A stretch of 64,000 nucleotides of DNA, taken from contig NZ_FNIX01000001.1 of assembly GCF_900104175.1 (NCBI RefSeq), positions 695,975-759,974 on the forward strand, read 5' to 3'. Both the position numbers and the translations under genes were made by a program. A model generated the notes under the pieces. The model made no database searches, was not told the origin of the DNA, and saw only the letters and a list, made by a program, of their open reading frames with translations. How positions within the stretch are numbered: the stretch's first letter is position 1; each line of letters opens with the position of its first letter. Shown here piece by piece: positions 43,133 through 51,727 of the stretch. The stretch comes from Lentzea jiangxiensis (GTDB lineage Bacteria; Actinomycetota; Actinomycetes; Mycobacteriales; Pseudonocardiaceae).

Positions 43133-43635
43133 GAGTGCACCCCCAGGGTGGCGGACCGGGCGAGTTCGTGGGCGCGCAACGTCTGCAACGCGCGGGAGAG
43201 TTGGCTGCGCACAGTGGATTCCGCGCAACCGAGCACCTGTGCGATCTCAACGTCAGTGCAGTCCTCGTAGAACCGCAGCACCAACGCGGCACGTTGCTTG
43301 CGCGGCAGCACGGCGATGCGTGCGCGCATCGCTTCGCGTTCGGCGTGCGCGTCAGCCGGATCGGCCGTCGACGGCACATGCCGCGCGAGCTCGGCGCGTT
43401 CCACGGCGATCTCACGCGCTGCCTTGCGGTGACGCCACGACAGGTAGTCGTTGGTCACCATGCGTTTCACGTAGAGGTAGGGCGCATCCATCGCCCCGAT
43501 GCGCTCCCACTTGCCCTGCGCGCGCATGAGCACGTTCTGCACGATGTCCTGCGCCAGGTGTTTGTCGCAGGTGATCGCGGTGGCGTACCCCAGCAGCCGG
43601 TCCAGCCGCTCAGCGACGAACTGGTCGAACCCCAC
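43129..43635 (-). CDS. ECF-type sigma factor (SigE-family)
   Basis: A 168-residue sigma-70 family factor with region 2 (DKHLAQDIVQNVLMRAQGKWERI) and region 4 (LPRKQRAALVLRFYEDCTDVEIAQVLGCAESTVRSQLSRALQTL). GTG start at 43635. Translationally coupled to the LCP gene, which may act as its membrane partner, so the pair probably forms a cell-envelope stress module. Inference from organisation only. Confidence 0.92.
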   Translation of the reverse strand: MGFDQFVAERLDRLLGYATAITCDKHLAQDIVQNVLMRAQGKWERIGAMDAPYLYVKRMVTNDYLSWRHRKAAREIAVERAELARHVPSTADPADAHAEREAMRARIAVLPRKQRAALVLRFYEDCTDVEIAQVLGCAESTVRSQLSRALQTLRAHELARSATLGVHS

Positions 43636-43730
43636 GCCGCCCCCTCCGTGTCAGTGTCGTTTGCGGCAGGGGAAACCCCGTCACCGCCTCCGTTCGCTGC
43701 ATCGGCTTGTGTGTTCCGGCTCACAGCGGG

Positions 43731-44174
43731 TCATCGACTCCGTCTGCTCAGCACGATCTCCCGGATGCGGGCGGCCGCGGTAGCGGCCGTCTCGTGCTCC
43801 CACACCCGCACCGCGAGCCAGCCGTCGTCGGCGAGTTTCCGGTCCGTGTCGAGGTCGCGGCGGCGGTTGGTCTCGATCTTCGTCCGCCAGAACTCGGCGT
43901 TGTTCTTCGGCCACGTCGCGTGCTCGGGGCAGCCGTGCCAGAAGCAGCCGTCGACGAAGACGGCGACCTTCGCCGAGGTGAAGACGATGTCGGCTTCGCG
44001 CCGGACGCCCCGGACGGGTCGCCGGTGCACCCGGTAGCGCAAACCCGCGGCGAACAGCGCCCTGCGCAGGTCGACCTCGATCTGCGTGTCCCGGGTCTTC
44101 TGCTTGCTCATCCGGGCTCGGACACCCGGCGCGGTCTCGAGGGGCTCCACACCGGCATTGTTCCGAACGGCCAC
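43731..44174 (-). CDS. vsr: Very short patch repair endonuclease (Vsr)
   Basis: A 147-residue protein with the Vsr signature: RDTQIEVDLRRALFAAGLRYRV, the catalytic acid in READIVFTSAKVAVFVDGCFWHGCPEH, and the WRTKIETNRRRD segment. Vsr nicks next to T in T:G mismatches from deaminated 5-methylcytosine. It normally accompanies a cytosine-5 methyltransferase, none of which is in the window. Starts at the last base before the DUF574 stop, so it is likely co-transcribed with that gene. Confidence 0.93.
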   Translation of the reverse strand: MAVRNNAGVEPLETAPGVRARMSKQKTRDTQIEVDLRRALFAAGLRYRVHRRPVRGVRREADIVFTSAKVAVFVDGCFWHGCPEHATWPKNNAEFWRTKIETNRRRDLDTDRKLADDGWLAVRVWEHETAATAAARIREIVLSRRSR

Positions 44175-44978
44175 CTAGACCTTGCGGCCGATTCCCACGT
44201 AGACGTCCTCCGGGCCGCCCTCTCCCGCCGGGCCGAGTTCCGGGTGCCACCGCGGCGCCGGGACGACGCCCGGCTCGAGCAGTTCCATGCCGGCGAACAT
44301 CGGCTCGAACCGCGCGAGCGAGCGGAAGTGCATCGGGTCGCGGCTGTGCTCCATGGCGTCGACGACGAAGCCCATCTCCTCCGGCTTGAAGTCGGCCGTG
44401 AGGTGCGACAGCGCGATCAGGCTGCCGGGCGGCACGGCGTCGCGGTACCGGGCCACGACCTCGGCCGGGCCCTTGGAGTCCGGGACGAAGTGCAGCACGG
44501 CGACCATGAGCAGGCCGACGGGCTTCGAGAAGTCGATCAGGTCCTTCACGACCGGGTCGGACAGCACGTCCTGCGGCTGGCACATGTCCGCCTGCACGAC
44601 GCCCGCGTTGTCGTTGCCCTCCAGGATGAGCTGGCTGTGCGAGACCGCCACCTCGTCGTGGTCGACGTACACGACCCGTGCGTCCGGGTTCTCCCGTTGC
44701 ACGATCTCGTGGACGTTGCCGACCGTCGGGATGCCGGAGCCCAGGTCGAGGAACTGGTCGATGCCGTGCTCCATCATCAGCAGGACGGCGCGGCGCATGA
44801 ACGAGCGGTTCGAGGACGCGATGGCGCGGCCGTCGCGCAGGACCCGCAGCACCTTCTCGCCGACCACGCGGTCCGACGCGAAGTTGTGGCCACCCCCCAG
44901 CAGGAAGTCGTAGACCCGTGCCGCGCTGGGCACGTCGGTGTCGATTCCGGTGGGCACCCAGGAGAAAGGCTCGGCCAT
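44175..44978 (-). CDS. DUF574 / methyltransf_19 SAM-dependent methyltransferase
   Basis: A 267-residue protein of the actinobacterial DUF574 family: TDVPSAARVYDFLLGGGHNFASDR at the start, the SAM-binding FLDLGSGIPTVGNVHEI, DARVVYVDHDEVAVSHS and PVGLLMVAVLHFVPD. Members are numerous in Streptomyces genomes and their substrates are unknown. The ATG at 44978 is preferred because a later start fits the family N-terminus (AEPFSWVPTGIDTD); the frame is open upstream to 45098. Immediately precedes vsr. Confidence 0.92.
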   Translation of the reverse strand: MAEPFSWVPTGIDTDVPSAARVYDFLLGGGHNFASDRVVGEKVLRVLRDGRAIASSNRSFMRRAVLLMMEHGIDQFLDLGSGIPTVGNVHEIVQRENPDARVVYVDHDEVAVSHSQLILEGNDNAGVVQADMCQPQDVLSDPVVKDLIDFSKPVGLLMVAVLHFVPDSKGPAEVVARYRDAVPPGSLIALSHLTADFKPEEMGFVVDAMEHSRDPMHFRSLARFEPMFAGMELLEPGVVPAPRWHPELGPAGEGGPEDVYVGIGRKV

Positions 44979-45036
44979 GCGCAAGAACCTACTCGTGGGC
45001 GCGCACGCGTGTATTTGCGCGGATCGGGTGAAACCG

Positions 45037-46077
45037 TCAGTTACACCGTGCGGAACGGGCCGACATGTGCTCTGCCAGCACGGACGCGCCCGCGGCACGG
45101 GCTTCCTGGTCCAGCCACCGCAGGTGGTCCTCGGCGCGTGCCGACCGCAGATCGCGTGCGGCCTCCACGGCTTTCACGGCGAACTCGGTGGCACCGGCCT
45201 CGTCACCCAGGGCGAGGTGGTTGCGGGCCAGCGCCGTCAGCGCGATGGCGCGGGCACGGGCGCGGTCGTCGCCATAGGTGTCGACCGTCGTGGCCAACGA
45301 GGTGATGGCCCGGGCGGGGTCGTCCAGCGCGCGGCGGTCGGCCCACGAGTTGTGCGCGGCCACGAGTCCGAGCTGGAACGCCTTCAGCGCGTCCTCGGGC
45401 GCGTTGTGGTGCAGGAACATTCGTCCGGCGCGGGCCAGCACGGACGCGATCAGCGCCTCGTCCTCCGCCTGCCGCGCCAGCGTCAGGGCCCGAGCGAAGT
45501 GCGGCAGCGCGGCGCCGGGCATGCCGCTGTCGAACGCCGTCCAGCCCGCCAGTTCGTACACCTCGGCGACGGCGGTCCAAGTGGCCGCGTCGCCCACCAC
45601 GACCACGGGTTCGACGGTCGCCAGGTGCTCCAGAACCGAGGCGTGGCAGGCGATTCCGCCGTAACGACGGTCCAACGCGCGCAACGCCCGCGTGCGCGAA
45701 GTGATCACCGGGGGTGCGATCCGGTGCGCCGGCATCCCGGAAGGCAGCCAGTCGAACGTCGGCGCTCCGACCATGATCCGGGCGGCGTGCTCCAGGAAGC
45801 GTTGGCGCGCAGAGGAGTTCTCGAGCACCAGCTCGTCGGCCTCGGGGAACCCGTCCGCCACCGCGGCGCGGCACCACCGCCGTGCCTCGGCCTCCTCGCC
45901 GAGGGCGAACAGGACGCGCGCCAGCCGCACGGCCGCGTCGCCGAGGCGCTGGTCGGCGGCGACGCGGAAGTGCACGGCCGCCTCGCGCAGCCGGCCCGCG
46001 CGTTCGGCTTCCTCGGCGAGCCGGTACAGGCGCTCGACGGCGTCGTCCAGCTCGAACCGCGCCAGCAGGTCACCCAT
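45037..46077 (-). CDS. TPR-like helical protein coupled to a sigma factor
   Basis: A 346-residue soluble all-helical protein with degenerate TPR repeats (LYRLAEEAERAGRLREAAVHFRVAA, AGWTAFDSGMPGAALPHFARAL, AFQLGLVAAHN, LARNHLALGDEAGATEFAVKAVEAA). The N-terminal 100 residues resemble Sel1-like sets. The ATG at 46077 has GGAGG upstream and overlaps the sigma-factor gene by 8 bases, so they are translationally coupled. It may bind the sigma factor or sense a signal for it. Nothing else recognisable. Confidence 0.82.
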   Translation of the reverse strand: MGDLLARFELDDAVERLYRLAEEAERAGRLREAAVHFRVAADQRLGDAAVRLARVLFALGEEAEARRWCRAAVADGFPEADELVLENSSARQRFLEHAARIMVGAPTFDWLPSGMPAHRIAPPVITSRTRALRALDRRYGGIACHASVLEHLATVEPVVVVGDAATWTAVAEVYELAGWTAFDSGMPGAALPHFARALTLARQAEDEALIASVLARAGRMFLHHNAPEDALKAFQLGLVAAHNSWADRRALDDPARAITSLATTVDTYGDDRARARAIALTALARNHLALGDEAGATEFAVKAVEAARDLRSARAEDHLRWLDQEARAAGASVLAEHMSARSARCN

Positions 46078-46549
46078 CACTGCCTCCGAGGATCCGCCGC
46101 AGCTCGGCCCGGCCGCGGGTGAGGTGGGTCCGCACGGTCGACTCGCCCACCACCAGCACTTCGGCGATCTCGCTGACCGAGTAGCCGAGCAGGTGGTGCA
46201 GCGCCACGGCCTCGCGGTGCCGGGGGGAGAGCTCGCGCAGGGCCGAGTGCAACGCCTCCACGTCGTGCACCTGCTGGACGACGTCCGGCACCTCGACCAG
46301 CGGCGTCTCCAGCTCGTGCCGCTGCTGCCACCGCCGCATCAGCCGGATCGCGACCTTGAGCACCCACGCCTCCGGCTTGTCGTAGGCGTGGACGTCGTGC
46401 CACCGGTGCTGCGCGATCACCAACGCGTCCTGCGCCATGTCCTCGACCACGCGGGTGTCGCCGTTCAACGCCGTCAGCGTCCTGGTCACCACGGGCAGGC
46501 ACCTGCGGAAGAACTCGGCGAAGCCCTGGTCCGGCTCCGGTGTGCTCAA
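46070..46549 (-). CDS. ECF-type sigma factor
   Basis: A 159-residue sigma factor: region 2 (DTRVVEDMAQDALVIAQHRWHDVHAYDKPEAWVLKVA) and region 4 (LSPRHREAVALHHLLGYSVSEIAEVLVVGESTVRTHLTRGR). No membrane anti-sigma factor is adjacent; instead a TPR protein is coupled behind it and a TPR-CHAT-TIR gene lies 110 bases upstream on the same strand, so it probably belongs to the same locus. Confidence 0.92.
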   Translation of the reverse strand: MSTPEPDQGFAEFFRRCLPVVTRTLTALNGDTRVVEDMAQDALVIAQHRWHDVHAYDKPEAWVLKVAIRLMRRWQQRHELETPLVEVPDVVQQVHDVEALHSALRELSPRHREAVALHHLLGYSVSEIAEVLVVGESTVRTHLTRGRAELRRILGGSDG

Positions 46550-46659
46550 CGGTCTTCCCTTCAGCGTCCGCCGGTGTCGTTCACCGCCCTGGGGCGACCT
46601 TCACCGGGTACAGGCGCTGAAGCCGGGAAAAGCTGAGCCGATCGCGCGAGTTCACCCGT

Positions 46660-49600
46660 TCAGGGCAAGAGGTGGCGGAACGCGGCGACGAGCAGCATGC
46701 GTTGCCGGTCGACGTCGAGCCCCTCGTCGAGCTCCTCGTCCTCGCGGTACTCCCTGGTGTCGCGGGCGGCGCGCCCGCCGAACGGCTCGACGCGGACGGC
46801 GATGTCCACCAGGTCGGACGTCAGCTCCACAGTGGACTGGTCGTCCGGGATCGGCTCGTTGTGCTGGTACAGCTCGTAGGAGAACCGCATCCCGACCGCG
46901 CCGTCGAACGTGACCTGCTCGGTCGGCAGCTGCATCGCGTCGAACACCGCCCGGTAGAGCGCCGCTCCGGTGAGGTGCAGCGGTGTCATGACGACGTGCG
47001 TCGTGCCGAGGTCGTGGCTGCGCACCGAGACCGCGGCGGTCGGGCCGTCCGGCGTCGGCGGGACGGGCTGCGGGAACACCGGGAGCTCCGACTTGCGGTC
47101 CGCGCGCCAGGTCGCCACGAGGCGGTCGGCCGCGTCCACGAGGTCGATGTGCTTGCGCGGCGCCAGGAACGGCGGCAGCGGTTCCTCGTCGAGCCGCACG
47201 AGGAACAGGAAGGCGCGGCGGCGGGTCATCTCCAGGGTGAACGCCGCCGTCCAGCCCTCCGTGACCCACTCCCGCTGCCGGGTGTTCGCCGACCACAGCA
47301 GCACGTAGTAGTCGGAGGTCGCCAGGGCGTCGTCGATGGCGGAGACCACGTCGTCGCCGGGCTCGACCTCGTTCTCGTCGAGGTAGGCGTTGACGTTGCG
47401 CGCTTCCAGCTCGGCACGGAGCTGCTCCGCGTGCGGGCGGTCCTTGCCGGCGAACGACAGGAACACCTTGGGACGGGTTTCGAGCGGCACGGGTTCTCCG
47501 ATCATCCTCAGTCTTCTGCGCAGCGGGCCCGCCGTGGTCTGAACGCCCGCGTCGCCGTGCAGGGACCAGCACGCCCAGTCGGCGGGGTGCCGGTCGGCGA
47601 CCTCTCTCAACGCGTGCTGCAGTGCGCGGTCCCGGGGCAACCTCGCGAGGTGGCGGTCGAACGCGTCGAGCACCCCGCGCGCCACTGCGGCATCGGTCCT
47701 CCAGTGCGCCGCGACGACCGCTCCCGCGCCGGCGGTGATGGCCGCGCGCACGAAACCGGCCCTGTCGTCCCGGCCGCGTCGCTGGACCATCCCGGACTCG
47801 CAGGCGCCGAGCACGACCGTGCCGCACGCGCTGAAGTCCATGTGCTGCAACGCTTTCACGGACACCCGTTCGTCACCGAACTGCAGCCACGACTGTTCGG
47901 GGTTCATCCGGTCTTGCGTGCCGTGGGCGTCGATGCGGATGCGGTGGAAGCGACGTTCTTCGAGGACCTGCCGCAGATCCGCGCCCCTGCTGACGACCAC
48001 CGTCCCGTCGCCTCGCTGGCCGCGGGCGCGGCGGCGCAGCACCGGCAGGGCGGACAGGCACGGCAGGCTGGACAGCGCGTGCGCCAAGCCGAGGTGCGTA
48101 CCGGCGACGGGCAGTCCGGCGAGCGGCACGTCCGCGACGACGTCGCCCGCCACCACGGCGATCCGGGTGGTCCCGGGCGGCAGTGCCCTGACGACGTCGT
48201 CCAGTCCGATCAAGGCGGCCAGCTCGACGAGCAGCGCGCCGAGGACCGCCGGGTCGTACCGGGGTTTCCACGCCTTGAGCCGGCGGATCGTGTCGGTGAG
48301 GTCGGCGACGTGGACGTCGGTGGTGAGGTGGGTGGTCGTGCGGCCGACGAGCAGGTGGTGCACCTGGTCCGGCGTCACGTGCACCATCCACACGACCTGG
48401 TCGCGCGGCAGGCGTCTCGTCGTCGCGCGGAGCCAGCGCCGTGCCGCGGGCAGGTCGCCGAAGCCCGGCAGCTCGCGGGGTTCGGCGAGGACCGTCGCGC
48501 TCCTCGCCGCCTCGACGGCGACCACCAGCCCCGCCAACGCCTTCGCGCCTTCGCGCCGGACGCGCCGGGCAGCGGCGAGCACCCGGCCGTCGTGCTCGTC
48601 CCTGGGGACGCGCAACATCCGCAGCTTGAGGCTGGGGCTGTCCCGGTGATCGGCGATGTCCTGCTCGATCCGGTGCGACGCCGTCCAGTGCCGTGCGGCC
48701 CGGTCCTCGTCGCCCGCGTCGGCGAACGTGTCCCCGAGCTTGCGCAGCGCCAGCGCCTTCAACTCGGGGTGGTCCGACCGGCTCGCGACCTCGAAGTGCC
48801 CGGCGGCCTGCTCCAGGAGGCCCCGGGCGTGGGCCAGCTCGGCCGCGGTCAGGTGCCACAGCGGCGAGTTCCCCTCGCCCAGCAGGCCTTCCGCCTTGAC
48901 CAGCTCGCCCTGGGCGACCAGGCGGCGGACGTGGCTCAGCCTGCGCTCCGGGCTGATCGCCCTGGTGGCGTCCGGCAGCCTCGAGAGCACCTCGGGCCCC
49001 GCGGCCGCGGCCAGCAGCGGGAAGAGCCGCCGCGCCGCACCCGCCTGCCGGGTCATCACCAGCAGCGCGGTCAGTTCGTGCAGGACGGCGAGCCGCAGCG
49101 CGGGCTCGATCTGGTAGCTGGTGGCGCACCGGGTCATCAACGCGAGCGCTTCCTCGTACCGGACCTCCCCGCGCAGCGCGGCGGCCCGTTGCAGGAACTC
49201 GGCGGGGGAGCCGGGAGCGTCGCCGCTCCTCGTGACACGGCTGCTCCTGCGCACGTCGAGCAGGAGCCGGTCCCTGCCGACGTGCTCGAGGTGCTCGGGC
49301 CGTCCGGCGCGGCGGAAGTGGCGTTCGGCGGCGTCGAGCTCGCTCTCCGGGGTGGGGTAGTCGTAGCGGTCCGCGGCGGCCAGCGCGGCGACCCTGGCGA
49401 GCCGCGCCTGTTCCAGCTCGGTGAGCTTGAGCTTCCGCAACGCGCGCACGTCCCGCTCCGCCGCCGTGTGGTCCGTCGCGGTGCTGCGGATCTGCGCCCT
49501 GAGGATGCGCAGCGTCATGTCGTTGCCCCTGCACAGGTACTCGTCGCAGCGCTGTGCGGCCTTGGCGACGGCGCCGAGCTCCAGCAGGGTCGCGCAGTGG

Positions 49601-49734
49601 TCGTGGGCGACGACCGGGCTGATCTTCGCGGCCTTCTCGTAGGCGAGGTCGACGCCGAGCACGTTGCCGCGCAGGGCGGCGGAGCGCGCGGCCCTGACCG
49701 CGTCCGCGAGGGGAGTGCCGGGTTCGAGGTGCAT
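46660..49734 (-). CDS. TPR-CHAT protease-TIR fusion protein
   Basis: A 1024-residue protein. Residues 1-380 are helical TPR-like repeats; about 410-735 are a caspase-like CHAT peptidase with His604 (RIDAHGTQ) and Cys645 (LGACESGM); 756-880 are a TIR domain (KVFLSFAGKDRPHAEQL, SDYYVLLWSANTRQREWVTEGW). The last 120 residues contain a beta-rich segment (LHLTGAALYRAVFDAMQLP, FSYELYQHNEPIPDD) that may have a ubiquitin-like fold, and an acidic end. CHAT proteases and TIR NADases are immune and cell-death effectors, so a sensor-protease-effector in one chain suggests phage defence or regulated death. The usual TIR catalytic Glu in WVxxEW is at 826, one residue early. Confidence 0.9.
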   Translation of the reverse strand: MHLEPGTPLADAVRAARSAALRGNVLGVDLAYEKAAKISPVVAHDHCATLLELGAVAKAAQRCDEYLCRGNDMTLRILRAQIRSTATDHTAAERDVRALRKLKLTELEQARLARVAALAAADRYDYPTPESELDAAERHFRRAGRPEHLEHVGRDRLLLDVRRSSRVTRSGDAPGSPAEFLQRAAALRGEVRYEEALALMTRCATSYQIEPALRLAVLHELTALLVMTRQAGAARRLFPLLAAAAGPEVLSRLPDATRAISPERRLSHVRRLVAQGELVKAEGLLGEGNSPLWHLTAAELAHARGLLEQAAGHFEVASRSDHPELKALALRKLGDTFADAGDEDRAARHWTASHRIEQDIADHRDSPSLKLRMLRVPRDEHDGRVLAAARRVRREGAKALAGLVVAVEAARSATVLAEPRELPGFGDLPAARRWLRATTRRLPRDQVVWMVHVTPDQVHHLLVGRTTTHLTTDVHVADLTDTIRRLKAWKPRYDPAVLGALLVELAALIGLDDVVRALPPGTTRIAVVAGDVVADVPLAGLPVAGTHLGLAHALSSLPCLSALPVLRRRARGQRGDGTVVVSRGADLRQVLEERRFHRIRIDAHGTQDRMNPEQSWLQFGDERVSVKALQHMDFSACGTVVLGACESGMVQRRGRDDRAGFVRAAITAGAGAVVAAHWRTDAAVARGVLDAFDRHLARLPRDRALQHALREVADRHPADWACWSLHGDAGVQTTAGPLRRRLRMIGEPVPLETRPKVFLSFAGKDRPHAEQLRAELEARNVNAYLDENEVEPGDDVVSAIDDALATSDYYVLLWSANTRQREWVTEGWTAAFTLEMTRRRAFLFLVRLDEEPLPPFLAPRKHIDLVDAADRLVATWRADRKSELPVFPQPVPPTPDGPTAAVSVRSHDLGTTHVVMTPLHLTGAALYRAVFDAMQLPTEQVTFDGAVGMRFSYELYQHNEPIPDDQSTVELTSDLVDIAVRVEPFGGRAARDTREYREDEELDEGLDVDRQRMLLVAAFRHLLP

Positions 49735-49935
49735 TCAGTCCCCGCAGCCCTGGACGAGGGCGTCAGGCTGAACGGAAAGCCTTCGTTGGCGCATGCACGA
49801 TCCTCCGTGCGTCGCAGGGTAACGATCCAGACGGCCCACAAATCGTTTGTCCACTTTCTGTCCACGAACTGCTCGAAACGATCTTGTCGGTGCTCCTCGG
49901 CACACTGGATCCACCACCGATCCGAGGAGATCACG

Positions 49936-50415
49936 ATGTGCTGGGACTGCGACCACCCCGCCGACCGCATGGAACAACACCTGGCCACGCTGCGCCGCTG
50001 CATCGACGCGCGGGGCTGGGCCGTCCAGGCGGTGGAACGGGACCGAGCGCACCCGCCCTGGGCCTACACCGTCGGCCTGACCCTGCGCGGCCTGCCGGAG
50101 CTCGTGGTGACGGGAATGCCCGTGCTGCAAGCAGGTCGCCTGCTCGACGACGCCGCCGAACACCTGGAGCACAGCTGCCTGCCCGCTCCCGGCTGCCCGT
50201 TCAGCCTGCCCGGCGGGCCGGAGCTGGAGGTGGTGCGCGTCGCCCGGCCCTGGGCCCACCTGCTGGTGTCCGCCCGGCTGTTCGGGGAGGGAATCGAGGC
50301 CCTGCAGCTCGTGCACGCCGACGAGGAGGGGCGCTGGCCGTGGGACAGCTCGTACCAGGGGGTGCTGGGCGGTCAGCCGGTGCTGGGGGTGAGAGCGGGG
50401 CCGCCGGGCAGGTGA
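49936..50415 (+). CDS. DUF4262 protein
   Basis: A 159-residue soluble protein: MCWDCDHPADRMEQHLATLR, WAYTVGLTLRGLPELVVTG and LVSARLFGEGIEALQLVHADEEGRWPW match DUF4262, a family of unknown function found mostly in actinobacteria. ATG at 49936 with GAGGAGA upstream. Divergent from the TPR-CHAT-TIR gene across about 200 bases that include ATCGTTT/AAACGAT inverted copies (49842-49848, 49876-49882), so shared regulation is possible. Confidence 0.85.
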   Translation: MCWDCDHPADRMEQHLATLRRCIDARGWAVQAVERDRAHPPWAYTVGLTLRGLPELVVTGMPVLQAGRLLDDAAEHLEHSCLPAPGCPFSLPGGPELEVVRVARPWAHLLVSARLFGEGIEALQLVHADEEGRWPWDSSYQGVLGGQPVLGVRAGPPGR

Positions 50416-50691
50416 GCCGCGCGGCCGCCGGGTGCCGCCGCGTCCTTCTGCGCCAACGGTTCCGGCGATCCCGACGGCCTGCGGTCTCCGGCTCGACGGC
50501 TGGTGGATCGACGACCTGGCCTGACTGCCGCCGGCTGCCCGTCACGCGTCGCTCGGTCGCCCGCTGCCAGCAGCCCGCAGGCCGGTCGCCGACCGCTGTC
50601 GCCGTCCTCGCCTCACCGACCTGTCGCCTCACTGCCCCGTGAGCCGACGCTTCTCGTTACGCGACACCGCCCGTCACCTCCTACCACCCCT

Positions 50692-51645
50692 TCATTCCAC
50701 CGACCGACGAATCCGTTCCCCCAACCCCCGCAAGTGCTCCACGAACTCCACAGGTCCGTCCACCGTGAACTCACACCCGAGCGACGTGAGGCGGAACGCG
50801 AGGTACTCGACCGTGTCCTCGGGGCTGTGCCAGCCGCACGACCCGTCGTCGAGCGCGGTCAGCTCACCGGCGAAGTCCCCCAGCCGCGCCCGCGCGAGGT
50901 CCACCGGCAGTCGCAGGGTCGCGCGTGCCCGGTAGGTCGGCGCCGTGTCGTACATCCGCTGCGTCACGTACTCCGTCGCGTCCCCGCCGGGCACGGCGCG
51001 GGCTGCGAACCGGGCACCGGTCGCGAGCGCGGAGGAGACGCGGTCCAGCCGGAAGATCCGCCAGTCGTCCCGTTCCACGTCGAACGCCAGGAGGTACCAG
51101 CGCCGGTCCAGCGCTACCAACTGAACAGGCTCCACGTGCCGTTTGGAGACGACGTTCTCCTGTGCCACGTAGGTGAACCGCACGCGCTCGCGGGCGTTGA
51201 CCGCGCCGGCGACCACGGAAAGCTGGGCCGGGTCGACCAGCGACGCGGACGAAGCCGCGCCGGCCGCGGTGGCGGACGTCAGCGACGCGACCCGGCGCGC
51301 CAGCCGCGGTGGCAACACCTGCTGCAGCTTCGCGAGGGCGCGCAGGGAAGCCTCGGCGATGCCCGCCACCGGTTGCCGCGACGCGGTGCGCAGACCGACC
51401 GCGATGGCGACGGCCTCCTCGTCGTCGAGCAGCAGCGGTGGCATCGCCGCACCCGCGACGAGCCGGTACCCGCCGAGCACGCCCAGGGTGGCCTCGACGG
51501 GGTACCCGAGATCGCGCAGCCGGTCGACGTCCCGCCGCACCGTCCGCGTCGTCACCTCCAGCCGCACCGCCAGTTCGCTGCCGGGCCACTCGCGAGGCGT
51601 CTGCAGCAGCGACAGCAGGCGCAACAACCGAGCCGCGTCACTCAT
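50692..51645 (-). CDS. WYL-domain transcriptional regulator
   Basis: A 317-residue regulator with an N-terminal winged HTH (SDAARLLRLLSLLQTPREWPGSELAVRLEVTTRTVRRDVDRLR), then a WYL domain (RRWYLLAFDVERDDWRIFRLDRV) and the WCX C-terminal domain (SPEDTVEYLAFRLTSLGCEFTVDGP). WYL proteins sense nucleic acids or small ligands. It is divergent from the VOC gene and likely represses it. The 276 bases downstream (50416-50691) hold nothing I can identify. Confidence 0.92.
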   Translation of the reverse strand: MSDAARLLRLLSLLQTPREWPGSELAVRLEVTTRTVRRDVDRLRDLGYPVEATLGVLGGYRLVAGAAMPPLLLDDEEAVAIAVGLRTASRQPVAGIAEASLRALAKLQQVLPPRLARRVASLTSATAAGAASSASLVDPAQLSVVAGAVNARERVRFTYVAQENVVSKRHVEPVQLVALDRRWYLLAFDVERDDWRIFRLDRVSSALATGARFAARAVPGGDATEYVTQRMYDTAPTYRARATLRLPVDLARARLGDFAGELTALDDGSCGWHSPEDTVEYLAFRLTSLGCEFTVDGPVEFVEHLRGLGERIRRSVE

Positions 51646-51667
51646 GCCACCAAACTAGGCCAGAAAC

Positions 51668-51706
51668 AGGACCCAAACAGTCCTATATCGGTCATACGGT
51701 CGTCCT
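51668..51706. promoter_or_regulatory. Repeats in the WYL/VOC divergent promoter
   Basis: AGGAC (51668-51672) and GTCCT (51680-51684) form an inverted repeat with a 7-base spacer, and GTCCT recurs at 51702-51706, 22 bases (two turns) on. Likely WYL-regulator operator. Confidence 0.45.
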
Positions 51707-51727
51707 ACCGACACGAGGGAGAGACCG

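Noticed and set aside
46672..50415. A 1247-residue open frame on the plus strand across the CHAT-TIR gene
   Set aside because: It is antisense to a gene with clear domains; its low-complexity arginine- and glycine-rich translation is a shadow of GC bias.
50416..50691. Possible gene between DUF4262 and WYL
   Set aside because: No frame shows family resemblance or a ribosome site.
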